Shown here: piece by piece, positions 43,461-52,691 of the stretch
Numbering within the stretch: the stretch's first letter is position 1
Layout of the letters: each line of letters starts with the position of its first letter
Made by a program: the position numbers and the translations under genes
Notes under the pieces: model-generated
Database searches by the model: none
Told to the model about the DNA's origin: nothing
The model's input: only the letters and a program-made list of their open reading frames with translations
Origin: an uncultured Chloroflexota bacterium
GTDB lineage: Bacteria; Chloroflexota; Dehalococcoidia; Lucifugimonadales; CAJXCD01
Assembly (NCBI GenBank): GCA_913051545.1
Contig: CAJXCD010000003.1
Location: forward strand, 1 to 64,000
Direction of reading: 5' to 3'
Length of the DNA: 64,000 bases

Positions 43461-44528
43461 TCATTTTATTTGTCTGAAATTACTCTTTTTCAGAGCAAAT
43501 AAAGGCTCATTACCAAAACGTGTCAATGTGATTTTTGAACCGGGGTTAAAGCCAGCAGAATTGTTAACTCTGCATGGTAATACAGTACCAGATTTAAGTT
43601 TGACTGAGATAATTGTTTCATCACCTTTAAAATCCCTGGACTGTACAACATTAATACCCTCAGGATCCAAATTACATACGAAATCTGCAGTATGTGACAC
43701 TAAATCCACCTCATCTCCATCCATTATATCTTCCTCAGACTCCCAATTAAATGAACCAATTTCCGTTATAACCTTTTCCCCTGATATCTTGCCCCGAATA
43801 AAACCGCAGTTGCTGGTAATACTTGCTACAAATCTAGTTGTAGGAGATCTATAAAGCACCTCTGGAACATCAATCTGCTCTATTCTCCCTTTTTCGATTA
43901 CAGCTATACGATTACCTATTGAAAACGCTTCGTCCCTATCATGAGTTACAAATACTGCTGTAACGTTGTTCTCCCGTAATACACTCTCCACTTCGTTACA
44001 CATACCTGCTCGCATGTTAGCATCTATATTACTAAAAGGTTCATCCATTAGTAGAATTGAAGGTCGAGGGGCTAAACTACGTCCTAAGGCCACGCGTTGC
44101 TGCTCTCCTCCCGAAAGTTCATGAGGACTACTATGCTCCAACCCTGTGAGATGCAATAAGTCTAAAATTTCATTAAGTCTTTTAGAACGCGCGTTCTTGT
44201 CTAAATGAGAGATACCAAAGAGAATGTTTTCTTCTACATTAAGGTGAGGAAAGAGCATATAGTCCTGAAAAACCATCCCTACAGACCTTTTCTCTGGAGG
44301 TAATCCAAAATTCGATGAAGACATAAGGTTACCATTTATATATATCTCCCCACGGTCAAGGATTTCAAACCCAGCTATTAATCTAAGTAGAGTTGTTTTA
44401 CCTCCCCCACTGGGTCCCAAAATAGATAATATTTCGCCTGGATTCAAATTAAATGACACATTATCAATAACGGATTTGTCACCGAAGTTCTTGGTCACTT
44501 CATTACATTCAATAATTTTTGTGTTCAA
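43461..44528 (-). CDS. fbpC: Fe(III)-type ABC transporter ATP-binding protein (FbpC-like)
   Basis: A 355-residue ATPase with GPSGGGKTTLL (Walker A), LSGGEQQRVALGRSL (signature), LLMDEPFSN (Walker B) and the switch His in FVTHDRDEA. After residue 230 a TOBE-type regulatory domain follows, as in FbpC and PotA. TTG start at 44528 overlaps the FbpB stop (TTGA), so it is translationally coupled. It energises import of ferric iron or a similar substrate with FbpB and FbpA. Confidence 0.9.
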   Translation of the reverse strand: MNTKIIECNEVTKNFGDKSVIDNVSFNLNPGEILSILGPSGGGKTTLLRLIAGFEILDRGEIYINGNLMSSSNFGLPPEKRSVGMVFQDYMLFPHLNVEENILFGISHLDKNARSKRLNEILDLLHLTGLEHSSPHELSGGEQQRVALGRSLAPRPSILLMDEPFSNIDANMRAGMCNEVESVLRENNVTAVFVTHDRDEAFSIGNRIAVIEKGRIEQIDVPEVLYRSPTTRFVASITSNCGFIRGKISGEKVITEIGSFNWESEEDIMDGDEVDLVSHTADFVCNLDPEGINVVQSRDFKGDETIISVKLKSGTVLPCRVNNSAGFNPGSKITLTRFGNEPLFALKKSNFRQIK

Positions 44529-46111
44529 TTTCGAGTCCTAATATCCTTATGAATCAAAAATGCCATCGGGACACAAGAGATAATTACTATTATAATTGCC
44601 GGTAAGGCTGCTTGAGCAAAAAATGCTTCCTCTGAAGCCGACCAAATTTTGGTTGCGAGAGTCCCGAACCCTAAAGGAGCCAGTAGTAAAGTTGCTGGAA
44701 GTTCCTTGAGTGTAATAATAAACACCAATACAGCGCCGGCTATCACACCTGGCTTGAGCTGAGGTATCGTTACATAGATCATCGTTTGAAATAGATTATT
44801 TCCTAAACCTCTAGAAGCTTCTTCTTGCTTAGGATTTAATTGTAAGAACGAAGTTCTTGTGGATCCCAAGGCTGCAGGTAAGAAAAGGATCAGATAAGCA
44901 AACACCAACAACCAAATCGTTTGGTAGATAGGCTTCGCCCAACCTATTCCAAAAAACACAATCGCTAAAGCTACAACGATCCCAGGAAGCGCAAATCCAG
45001 TGAAACTGATTTTTTCTATTACTCTAGACAGAAATCCAGGATATCGAGTTGACAAAGCAGCAACTGGAATCGCACAAAAAGCGACTAATATAGCAGCCAA
45101 GAAAGATACAAAAATTGAGTTCCATACAGGGCCCCATAGACCTGCAAAAGTTTGACCTGCGAAAATTCCACGGACTAGCCAATATACTAAAACAGAGAGC
45201 GGCATAATTAGAGCCATAAATACTACTAAAAAGCAGAAAATCAAAGCGGGCCATTTCCAGCGCCCTAACTTTACAATATTGCTTAAACGTGATGCCCCGG
45301 CTCCTGTCCTATAATACAGTTTTCTACCTCTAAATTTAGCCTCTGCAAGTAGTATAAGAAAAGAAAACCCTGCCAGAAACAAAGATAATAAAGCAGCTCC
45401 ATTTCTATCTATCGCAGTATATCGCAGATATATAGACCTAGTGAGTGTTTCATAGTCTAATAAAGATACCGCACCAAAATCACTAACCGTATAAAGTGCT
45501 ACTAGAAGAGAGCCAGCTAATATAGAGGGTCTTAGAAGGGGGATCGTGACTCTATACATAACAGCGAGTCTTCTTGAACCCAAAGTTCTAGCAGATTCTT
45601 CAAATGCAGGATCTATTCCAATCATTGCTCCTCTGACAGTGAGAAGTACATACGGATAACTTAGTGCCGCTAGAGTAAATGTGGCACCAAAGAGACCATA
45701 TATTTCAGGAAGTCTATCTAATCCAAAAGGGCCAGATAATATGTTCTGTAATAATCCCTTAGGACTAAGAACAGAAATGAACAAAAAGGCACCAACATAA
45801 CTAGGAATCACCAAAGGAAGAGCAGTAGCGACAACCCAAAAACGTCTTAACGGCAAATCTGTTCGAACGGTTAACCAGGCAATTGGCAGTGATAACAGTA
45901 CCGAAGTCAAAGTTACGGTAACAACTAATTGGACTGTGCGCCACACAGTTTGTAAAGTCCTTGGTCTGATAATTGATGCCCATACATCCTCTGACACTCC
46001 AACACTGCGCACAAAAAGATAAACTAATGGTAATGACACAATTAACCCTATTAACACAGCTGGCACCAGCAGTGTAACAGGCATCGAATTTATAGAGGTT
46101 CGATTACTCAT
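44525..46111 (-). CDS. fbpB: Fe(III)-type ABC transporter permease (FbpB-like)
   Basis: A 528-residue permease with two halves, each about six membrane helices, as in FbpB and ThiP. Both halves have the EAA loop: DPAFEESARTLGSRRLAVMYRVTIPLL in the first and NPKQEEASRGLGNNLFQTMIYVTIPQL in the second, which contact the ATPase. It follows fbpA after 231 bases containing a tandem repeat, so expression of the permease may be lower than that of the binding protein. Confidence 0.92.
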   Translation of the reverse strand: MSNRTSINSMPVTLLVPAVLIGLIVSLPLVYLFVRSVGVSEDVWASIIRPRTLQTVWRTVQLVVTVTLTSVLLSLPIAWLTVRTDLPLRRFWVVATALPLVIPSYVGAFLFISVLSPKGLLQNILSGPFGLDRLPEIYGLFGATFTLAALSYPYVLLTVRGAMIGIDPAFEESARTLGSRRLAVMYRVTIPLLRPSILAGSLLVALYTVSDFGAVSLLDYETLTRSIYLRYTAIDRNGAALLSLFLAGFSFLILLAEAKFRGRKLYYRTGAGASRLSNIVKLGRWKWPALIFCFLVVFMALIMPLSVLVYWLVRGIFAGQTFAGLWGPVWNSIFVSFLAAILVAFCAIPVAALSTRYPGFLSRVIEKISFTGFALPGIVVALAIVFFGIGWAKPIYQTIWLLVFAYLILFLPAALGSTRTSFLQLNPKQEEASRGLGNNLFQTMIYVTIPQLKPGVIAGAVLVFIITLKELPATLLLAPLGFGTLATKIWSASEEAFFAQAALPAIIIVIISCVPMAFLIHKDIRTRN

Positions 46112-46220
46112 AATTATAATTGCTTTTTGGATTTTAACTACATAACGATTAGTGACCGACGAACCGTATTGTAAACCCTAAGTGTTGGGGAACACTATAG
46201 TGAATTCGATACGATCCTCG

Positions 46221-46358
46221 GTCACCATGACAGAAGGACTTAGTAATTAATTACAATGTGACAAACTTAGTTTTTCAAGGCATTACATTCGTCACCATGA
46301 CAGGAGGGATGCAATTAATTACCGTCTGAGAAATTTAGTTTTTCAAGGTATTACATTT
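46221..46358 (-). repeat. Tandem 70/68-base direct repeat duplicating the fbpA 3' end
   Basis: Two imperfect copies head to tail: 46221-46290 and 46291-46358. Shared landmarks are GTCACCATGACAG, AATTAATTAC, TTAGTTTTTCAAGG and ATTACATT. The second copy covers the last codons and stop of fbpA, so the first is a duplicated gene end lying downstream of the stop. Confidence 0.85.
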
Positions 46359-47455
46359 AGTTCCCTTAGAAGTTCCTGCGTTCCACTTAAGTCTGCCAAA
46401 TCTGCCATATCTACTGACGGCTTAACAATATCAGCGATAGGCGTCAACAACCTCTCAGTCTTGACTCCGTCAACCAACGGATACTCAAAAGTCTGCCCTG
46501 CGAAATATTGCTGAGCGACAGGGGCAAGCATAAATTGCAAGAATTTTTCTGCGTTACTCTTATTAGTTGCTGTATCAAGAATTCCAGCACCCGCAACCAG
46601 AACCAAACTTCCAGGACCACCAGCTTCTAAGTGGTGATTACGTGCTCCAAAACTATCGCCTTCCTCAGCTAAGAATCTGTATAAGTAATAGTGATTTACA
46701 AAACCTACATCAACTTCTCCATTGTCTAATGCTGCCAATATCGGAGTGTTCTTTGGATATACCTTCGGCTCATTAGCCAAAATACCCTCTATCCACTTTT
46801 TCGTCTCATCATCACCCCACACAACCCTCATCGCAGTCACCATTGCCTGAAAGGATCCGTTAGTAGGAGGCCATCCAATCCGACCTTTCCATTTGGGATC
46901 AGTAAATCCCTTTATTGAATCAGGAAGGTCTTCCGGACTTACCGAATCAGAATTGTATGCTACCACTCTCGCCCTACCCGATATTCCTATCCATTTACCT
47001 TCCGGAGAGCGAGCCCACTCTGGTGACAATTCTAGTAAAGCAGCGGGTATCGCATCCATCATACCGACTACTTCCCCTAATCCACCTGGATCCTGGGCAA
47101 AAAACACGTCTGCAGGGGATTTTTCACCTTCTTCCAAAATGAGAGCCGCAATTTCAGCAGTTTTACCATACTTCACAGAAACGTCAATTCCTGAGGATAT
47201 TTTAAACTGCTCAATTATCGGTCCCACCAGGGATTCAGATCTACCCGAGTATACAACTAGCGACCCGGGGTCAGCTTCAACTGGGACTTCCTTTATTACT
47301 TCCTTCTCAACAATAACTTCAACTGGAACTTCTTTTATGACTTCTATGGTTTCTGGCGCTTCTTCAGTACTAGAACACGCAATGCTTAATAGTAACCCCG
47401 CTAAACCTACAGAAAACCATAAAGCGCGTAAGTATTTACAACTAAAATACACCAT
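46343..47455 (-). CDS. fbpA: Fe(III)-binding lipoprotein (FbpA-like)
   Basis: Substrate-binding protein of the ABC transporter. ATG at 47455 is chosen because GGAGGT sits 5 bases upstream, giving a lipoprotein signal ending in LLLSIAC with the lipid-bearing Cys. The longer reading from 47527 has no ribosome binding site. After a spacer containing repeated IKEVPVE units comes a class II periplasmic-binding fold. NHYYLYR carries the Tyr-Tyr pair that binds ferric iron in FbpA proteins. About 370 residues. The last codons are within a tandem repeat. Confidence 0.9.
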   Translation of the reverse strand: MVYFSCKYLRALWFSVGLAGLLLSIACSSTEEAPETIEVIKEVPVEVIVEKEVIKEVPVEADPGSLVVYSGRSESLVGPIIEQFKISSGIDVSVKYGKTAEIAALILEEGEKSPADVFFAQDPGGLGEVVGMMDAIPAALLELSPEWARSPEGKWIGISGRARVVAYNSDSVSPEDLPDSIKGFTDPKWKGRIGWPPTNGSFQAMVTAMRVVWGDDETKKWIEGILANEPKVYPKNTPILAALDNGEVDVGFVNHYYLYRFLAEEGDSFGARNHHLEAGGPGSLVLVAGAGILDTATNKSNAEKFLQFMLAPVAQQYFAGQTFEYPLVDGVKTERLLTPIADIVKPSVDMADLADLSGTQELLRELNVIP

Positions 47456-47465
47456 ACGTAACCTC

Positions 47466-47477
47466 CAATAATTATTG
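47466..47477 (-). promoter_or_regulatory. Palindrome beside the fbpA ribosome binding site
   Basis: CAATAATTATTG is a perfect 12-base palindrome touching the GGAGG of fbpA. A TTGACA (minus strand, 47515-47510) lies upstream with a poor -10 box (TTTTTA at 17 bases or TTTATA at 19). The AT-rich palindrome is in the right place for an iron-responsive operator but does not match a full Fur box. Confidence 0.35.
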
Positions 47478-47586
47478 ATACATATATAAAAACATAAGTC
47501 GTACATAGATGTCAACTTAGTATACACTTACTAAAAATATACACAGGTGGCAACACTCTTGATTACGACACGTGAAATGGGCCTGA

Positions 47587-48591
47587 CTAAAGAGTTATCT
47601 TAGTTAAATCATCCACTACGAACTGCTCCGATTCTCCATCTGGATCGCCACTTGGGCAACTAACTCTCGGAGCCCCAGGAATTTGAGTTACACTTGCTTT
47701 GTAAGCCCCTGAAATGGCTCCATCATTCCCGGAATATTCAATCATAACTTCTGCTAGCCGATTATCTTCAGAAATATTTACAACTTCTCCCGCCACATCC
47801 ATATCCGTCCATCCCCAGCCATGAGAAACAAGTAATTCTCTCTCTACCACTTGTTCAAACGGAGTATTCAAACCCAAGCGTCCCCTATAATTGGTTTTTA
47901 TCTGAGATGGGGGGGTGTTTCTATTTACCAAAATATCCAACTCTTCATGCCCCATCCTAGCCCAATTTAGCCCTTGAGGAAGATCTATAATGTTCGGGGC
48001 AAACCTGTGTCCACCCAAGTGACTGGCCTGCCAAATTCTAAGGCTGTTATTTTTACCAGATGCATATTCATTCCTCAGAACTTCAAATGCAGAATATCCA
48101 AATTTGCCGCAACACCTATCATACTTGGCATGTGTACAAACAAGTATTTCCCTCACGCCAGAGGTATCTTGTATAAAGTTTGCGAACTTGGATAGTTTTT
48201 CGCGACTAGACAGCAATGCATTTACTAATTCCTCTACCATTTCTGTAGGAAGCAAGTAATCTTCTTTAAGGAATTCAGAAAATTTATGCGATGGAAACTC
48301 AGGACGAGAAAATAACATTACACGAGACTTGCCTTGTATCGAATATTCAGTGTCTGGCGCTACACAATGCAACTTAACTGAATTTCCATTACTTTCCTCT
48401 TCATTCAATGTCTTTAGCACTAAATCAGGAAAATGATTGGTTTCCCTGATTTCACTTGCCCAAGGTCTAGGGAGTTCCAATATAAGACATCTACTCCAAC
48501 TAGGCGCAGTACCACCAGGGTCTTCACCGTTATTTTGAGAAAAAACAGAGCAAAGGCTCTGACTGACTTCGGAACGCTCATCTCCTATCAT
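47587..48591 (-). CDS. Sucrase/ferredoxin-like [2Fe-2S] protein (Apd1 type)
   Basis: A 334-residue thioredoxin-fold protein of the Suc_Fer-like family. Cluster ligands are visible as in yeast Apd1: Cys-x8-Cys in VCTHAKYDRCC and His-x3-His in SHLGGHRFAPN, giving a [2Fe-2S] centre with two Cys and two His. The N-terminal WSRCLILELPRPW segment is also typical. It is on the same strand as fbpA, 131 bases upstream, and could share iron or oxidative-stress control. Its electron partner is unknown. Confidence 0.8.
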   Translation of the reverse strand: MIGDERSEVSQSLCSVFSQNNGEDPGGTAPSWSRCLILELPRPWASEIRETNHFPDLVLKTLNEEESNGNSVKLHCVAPDTEYSIQGKSRVMLFSRPEFPSHKFSEFLKEDYLLPTEMVEELVNALLSSREKLSKFANFIQDTSGVREILVCTHAKYDRCCGKFGYSAFEVLRNEYASGKNNSLRIWQASHLGGHRFAPNIIDLPQGLNWARMGHEELDILVNRNTPPSQIKTNYRGRLGLNTPFEQVVERELLVSHGWGWTDMDVAGEVVNISEDNRLAEVMIEYSGNDGAISGAYKASVTQIPGAPRVSCPSGDPDGESEQFVVDDLTKITL

Positions 48592-48750
48592 TTGGCATCT
48601 CCTTGCTAGTATTTTCCCGCTATTAGCACTGCATTAACAATAATTAGTGAACAATTTACCCCAGAATAATTGTACTCACAACGCTATCTTCTTTCCAATA
48701 TATCCCGATACAACATATAATATTTCCATGAACTTGATCTACTAATATTT

Positions 48751-49437
48751 ATGAAAATCCTGCTTACATCCGCAAAATCAGACACAATACATAGAATATC
48801 TACTGGTTTGACAAAATCACATACCGTGACTCTGTCCGACAGAAATCACGTCTCTACAGACTTGCAATTTATACAATCCAGTCTTAACCACGATGCCGGA
48901 ACAAATGCTTTAGTTCGAAACCAGGAAGTTGTTATTCACTCACTTGATAATGATAGTAAAGCGAGTGATTCTGACATTTTGGATGCAGCAATGCGTTGCA
49001 CTTACAATCTCCTATTCGCCAGTGTTGAAGAAAAGGTTCCTAAATTCATATACATAAGCTCACTCACACTCATGGATGCATACAATGAGAAATACATCGT
49101 TAGTGAATCATGGGAACCTATGCCACAAACCAATCCTAGTATATTGAGATACCACTTGGCTGAATTAGTTTGCAGAGAATTCTCACTTGAAGGAAATATC
49201 GATGTAATTGTCTTAAGGTTTGGGGAAATAGTCGACCAAGATCACATGTTGACACAAACAAAATCTGCGCTCTACGTAGAGGATGCGATCAATGCCATAA
49301 ATATGGCAATTAAAACCAGCAGAAATGAACTCAACAATAAACGGCTATTCCATATACAATCGAAAATACCCAATGGTCAATACCCAACGTTATCCGCAGA
49401 AAATACCCTTGGATACAATCCAGTAAAACATATTTGA
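48751..49437 (+). CDS. Degenerate SDR-like protein
   Basis: A 228-residue protein with an SDR-type fold: the VVIHSLDN and FIYISSLTLMDAY strands correspond to the family's VIHLAA and YISS segments. The N-terminal glycine motif is missing (KILLTSAKSDTIHR instead of TGxxGxxG) and the catalytic YxxxK reads YHLAE. Oxidoreductase activity is therefore doubtful. It may be a regulator or scaffold derived from an epimerase. Thirty-one bases separate it from the CocE gene, suggesting cotranscription. Confidence 0.65.
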   Translation: MKILLTSAKSDTIHRISTGLTKSHTVTLSDRNHVSTDLQFIQSSLNHDAGTNALVRNQEVVIHSLDNDSKASDSDILDAAMRCTYNLLFASVEEKVPKFIYISSLTLMDAYNEKYIVSESWEPMPQTNPSILRYHLAELVCREFSLEGNIDVIVLRFGEIVDQDHMLTQTKSALYVEDAINAINMAIKTSRNELNNKRLFHIQSKIPNGQYPTLSAENTLGYNPVKHI

Positions 49438-49468
49438 CGAATCCGAACTAATTGAATGGAGTCGGTAA

Positions 49469-51379
49469 TTGGGTAAAGAAATATTTTACGAATCTCATTT
49501 ATCTAGCAATGTCATGATTCCTATGAGGGACGGCACTAGATTAGCCACAGACATCTATCGTCCCGCAAAAGATGGCAATACTATACAGGGATATTTACCT
49601 ACTATACTTGGACGAACCTCTTACGATAAAACATGGGCTGAACTATGGGTAGAACCAGTGGCCAATTTTTTCACGCCCAGAGGGTATGTTGTTGCAATTC
49701 AAGATCTTCGTGGCAGATATAATTCCGAAGGAACTGGCCAATACTATCATTCGGCTAACCCAAAAGAAGGAACTGACGGTTTCGACACAATAGAATGGAT
49801 TGCTTCCCAATCTTGGTCAAATGGGAAGGTTGGAATGGTAGGTAGTTCACATAGTGGAATTGTTCAAACAATTGCATCGCTATACCGGCCTCCGCACCTG
49901 AGTGCATTGTGGGTAGATGTCGCACCAACTAATATTTTCATGCACGAAGCCCGAGAAGGTGGCGCCATGGGTCTAGACATGCTATATGCATTATTCCTCC
50001 ACTCTTATGATAGCCAAGAAGTCAGGAACGACCCAGACGCAAGAAGGCAGATATTAGAAGGATGGGAAAATATTGAACACTACCTAAATAATATGCCTTT
50101 CGAGCCAGGCAAAACACCTATAAAACATGTCCCAAACCTAGAAAAGATCCTGTTCCACTACTATAGAGATGGGGAATACAACGATTTTTGGGCACAAGAT
50201 GCATGTAATCAAGAAAGGTTTTTTTATAAATCTGCAGACATTCCCGCTGTATTCTCTAGTGGCTGGTACGACGCATTTTCAATAGCCGCATCAAATCAAT
50301 ATGCCTCAATGTCGATGAAAAACAACTCACCTCAACGTCTCCTTATTGGACCATGGAACCATGGAGGGCTGCGTGGAGGACAATCCTACACTGGAGACGT
50401 GGACTTTGGCTCAAGCGCTTCTTACGGCAACGAGAAATACAATCAACTACGTTTAAGTTGGTTTGACCACTGGCTACGAGGTATTTCTAACGGTATAGAG
50501 AATTGCCCACCAGTGAGAATTTTCGTGATGGGAGGTGGAACCGGTCTTCCGAATCATGAAGGCAGACTTGACCATGGAGGCAAATGGAGAAATGAGAATG
50601 AATGGCCGTTAGCTAGAACAAACTACAGGCGAATGTACTTAAACAAAGACGGCTTCCTTAACTGGTCGATTCCAAATGACATTAAAGCTTCTAAAAGTTT
50701 CAAGTACGACCCTGAAAACCCTGTACCTACTATATCTTCAAATGCTCTTGGCATGTTTAAGTTGGCAAAAGGGTCGAAGGATGATAATGAAAAAAAAGAA
50801 AGAATATTTCACAGGTTAAACACTTTGTTTATAGCTGGAGCTTCACACCAGAAGGAAGAACCAAGACATTTTGGTTCAAAGCCACCATACCCTCTAATAG
50901 AAAATAGGTCCGATGTGCTTACATTCCGGTCGAGGCCCCTTGAATCCAACACAGAAATAACGGGAGAAATTGAAGTAGTATTATGGATCTCTTCTACGTC
51001 AAGTGATACCGATTTCACTGCGAAATTAATTGACCTTTACCCACCTAGTGAATCATACATTAATGGATATGCAATGAACCTAACTGATTCAATAATACGT
51101 ACTCGTTTCCGAAACGGATTCAGTAAAAGTGAAATGATGACCACTGGAGGCGTGTATGAAGTACATATAAAATTACCTCCTACCAGCAATGTATTTAGGA
51201 AAGGGAACTGTATTCGGCTAGATATTTCCAGTAGTAGCTTCCCTAAATACGATGTCAATCCAAACACCGGGGAACCACTAGGACTCCACACACAAACTGT
51301 TATGGCAGAAAATACAATTCACTTGAACCAAACATACCACTCATTCATAAGTCTACCCATAATACCAAATCAAAAATAG
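49469..51379 (+). CDS. CocE/NonD-family X-Pro dipeptidyl-peptidase-like hydrolase
   Basis: A 636-residue alpha/beta hydrolase. IPMRDGTRLATDIYRP opens the CocE family. The nucleophile Ser is in VGSSHSGIVQ (GxSxxG). A catalytic Asp is expected in the SGWYDAFS region and the His in GPWNHGG. The C-terminal half is the jelly-roll domain of the family. It starts with TTG at 49469, with GGAG 7 bases upstream. The natural substrate (ester, amide or peptide) is not determined. A cytoplasmic location is suggested because no signal peptide is seen. Confidence 0.88.
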   Translation: MGKEIFYESHLSSNVMIPMRDGTRLATDIYRPAKDGNTIQGYLPTILGRTSYDKTWAELWVEPVANFFTPRGYVVAIQDLRGRYNSEGTGQYYHSANPKEGTDGFDTIEWIASQSWSNGKVGMVGSSHSGIVQTIASLYRPPHLSALWVDVAPTNIFMHEAREGGAMGLDMLYALFLHSYDSQEVRNDPDARRQILEGWENIEHYLNNMPFEPGKTPIKHVPNLEKILFHYYRDGEYNDFWAQDACNQERFFYKSADIPAVFSSGWYDAFSIAASNQYASMSMKNNSPQRLLIGPWNHGGLRGGQSYTGDVDFGSSASYGNEKYNQLRLSWFDHWLRGISNGIENCPPVRIFVMGGGTGLPNHEGRLDHGGKWRNENEWPLARTNYRRMYLNKDGFLNWSIPNDIKASKSFKYDPENPVPTISSNALGMFKLAKGSKDDNEKKERIFHRLNTLFIAGASHQKEEPRHFGSKPPYPLIENRSDVLTFRSRPLESNTEITGEIEVVLWISSTSSDTDFTAKLIDLYPPSESYINGYAMNLTDSIIRTRFRNGFSKSEMMTTGGVYEVHIKLPPTSNVFRKGNCIRLDISSSSFPKYDVNPNTGEPLGLHTQTVMAENTIHLNQTYHSFISLPIIPNQK

Positions 51380-51409
51380 CTATCGTGGAAAGCGGTAAAT
51401 CAATACCTA

Positions 51410-52573
51410 TTACTTACTTTTATCGTACTGGGTACCCGCCGCTTTGACAGCACGCTTACGGAGTGCCATAAGATCGTGTCTCTTTTCAGCAGACCAAGCC
51501 TGAGATTTTTGAAGCCCTACCAGGGACCCCTGGAACCGCGGCATTACATACCGAGCAATCAATTCATAACTATGAAGAACTGCCTCCCGTCCAGCAAATT
51601 CTGTCGAATGAATCAGGAGTCCTCCAAAACCTCCCGTCCGTTGATCAAGGCGTTCAATCGCTGCAATTAAATCGTCAGGGGTACCTATACACCATGTACC
51701 TTCTTCCGTTAGCGCATCAATTATTTTGTCAGCAGGCCCGTTGTATGCTACATCGAACCCCATAGTATTTTCAAAATAGTCTCTCTGATAACGAGCCGCT
51801 CCTGCACGAGCCTGCTCAATAGCCTCCTCCCGAGTATCTGCTAGGTGTACTAGCATAACTAGCCTCCACTCATCCCTGCTAACTTCCTTGCCATAGTTAG
51901 ATGCGGTCTCTTCTGCAATACCCCAATATTCTTTAAGGCTTTGAGTATAACTATCTTCGCTCGGGATACTAAGTGAAAGCACAGAAGCCCCATGTTTACC
52001 TGCAAGTCTCATACCAGAAGGAGACTGGGCAGCAGCCACTGCTATAGGGAAATGAGGTTGCGTATAGGGACGTAATTGTAACAAAGCCTCTCGGAGAGTA
52101 AACCAATCAGACTGATGAGTTACAGGATCAGTTTCCGTTAATAACCTGATTATAACTCCAAGCGATTCATCCATACGATCTCTTTGATCAGCAGGATCTA
52201 TCCCCAACATATATGCATCGGTCCCAAGTGCCCCTGGTCCAACACCCATCATCACCCTGCCACGTGTCATATGATCCAACTGAACCATTCTATCTGCAAC
52301 CATCATTGGGTGGTGGTAAGGTAAACTAATCACCCCTGTTCCTAATCTTAAGTGTTTAGTCCTTTCAGCAGCCGATGCGATAAATAGCTCTGGAGAAGCT
52401 ATAGTTTCCCAACCAGCACTATGATGTTCTCCTATCCAAGCTTCGTCAAACCCGAGGTAATCCAGCCACTGCAGTAGTTCAAGGTCCCTTTCCAAACCAA
52501 GAGTGGGGTTTTCTCCTAACTGGTGGAATGGGCCCAAAAAAATACCGAATTTCATGCGTGATGGAAGTGTCAT
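51410..52573 (-). CDS. LLM-class flavin-dependent monooxygenase
   Basis: A 387-residue luciferase-like TIM-barrel protein using reduced FMN. Features: FGIFLGPFHQLGENPTLGLERDLELL at the N-terminus, WIGEHHSAGWETIASPELF with the conserved EHH, and GTGVISLPYHHPMMVADRMVQLDHMTRGR. It is most like the limonene 1,2-monooxygenase branch. The substrate is unknown. AGGTG lies 5 bases before the ATG. Large numbers of such genes are characteristic of SAR202 bacteria, which are thought to use them on recalcitrant organic matter. Confidence 0.9.
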   Translation of the reverse strand: MTLPSRMKFGIFLGPFHQLGENPTLGLERDLELLQWLDYLGFDEAWIGEHHSAGWETIASPELFIASAAERTKHLRLGTGVISLPYHHPMMVADRMVQLDHMTRGRVMMGVGPGALGTDAYMLGIDPADQRDRMDESLGVIIRLLTETDPVTHQSDWFTLREALLQLRPYTQPHFPIAVAAAQSPSGMRLAGKHGASVLSLSIPSEDSYTQSLKEYWGIAEETASNYGKEVSRDEWRLVMLVHLADTREEAIEQARAGAARYQRDYFENTMGFDVAYNGPADKIIDALTEEGTWCIGTPDDLIAAIERLDQRTGGFGGLLIHSTEFAGREAVLHSYELIARYVMPRFQGSLVGLQKSQAWSAEKRHDLMALRKRAVKAAGTQYDKSK

Positions 52574-52691
52574 GTACTCACCTCAAATCATTTAATAAGC
52601 AACATCTAATACTGCTAAATAATTTTACCATCGCCGCTAAAAACGAAACAAAATGTGATAACGGAAAAATACTAGACTATAGTCGAATCAA

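Noticed and set aside
46221-46358. Direct repeats that could suggest a CRISPR array.
   Set aside because: Only two imperfect copies with no spacers, one of them inside the end of fbpA.
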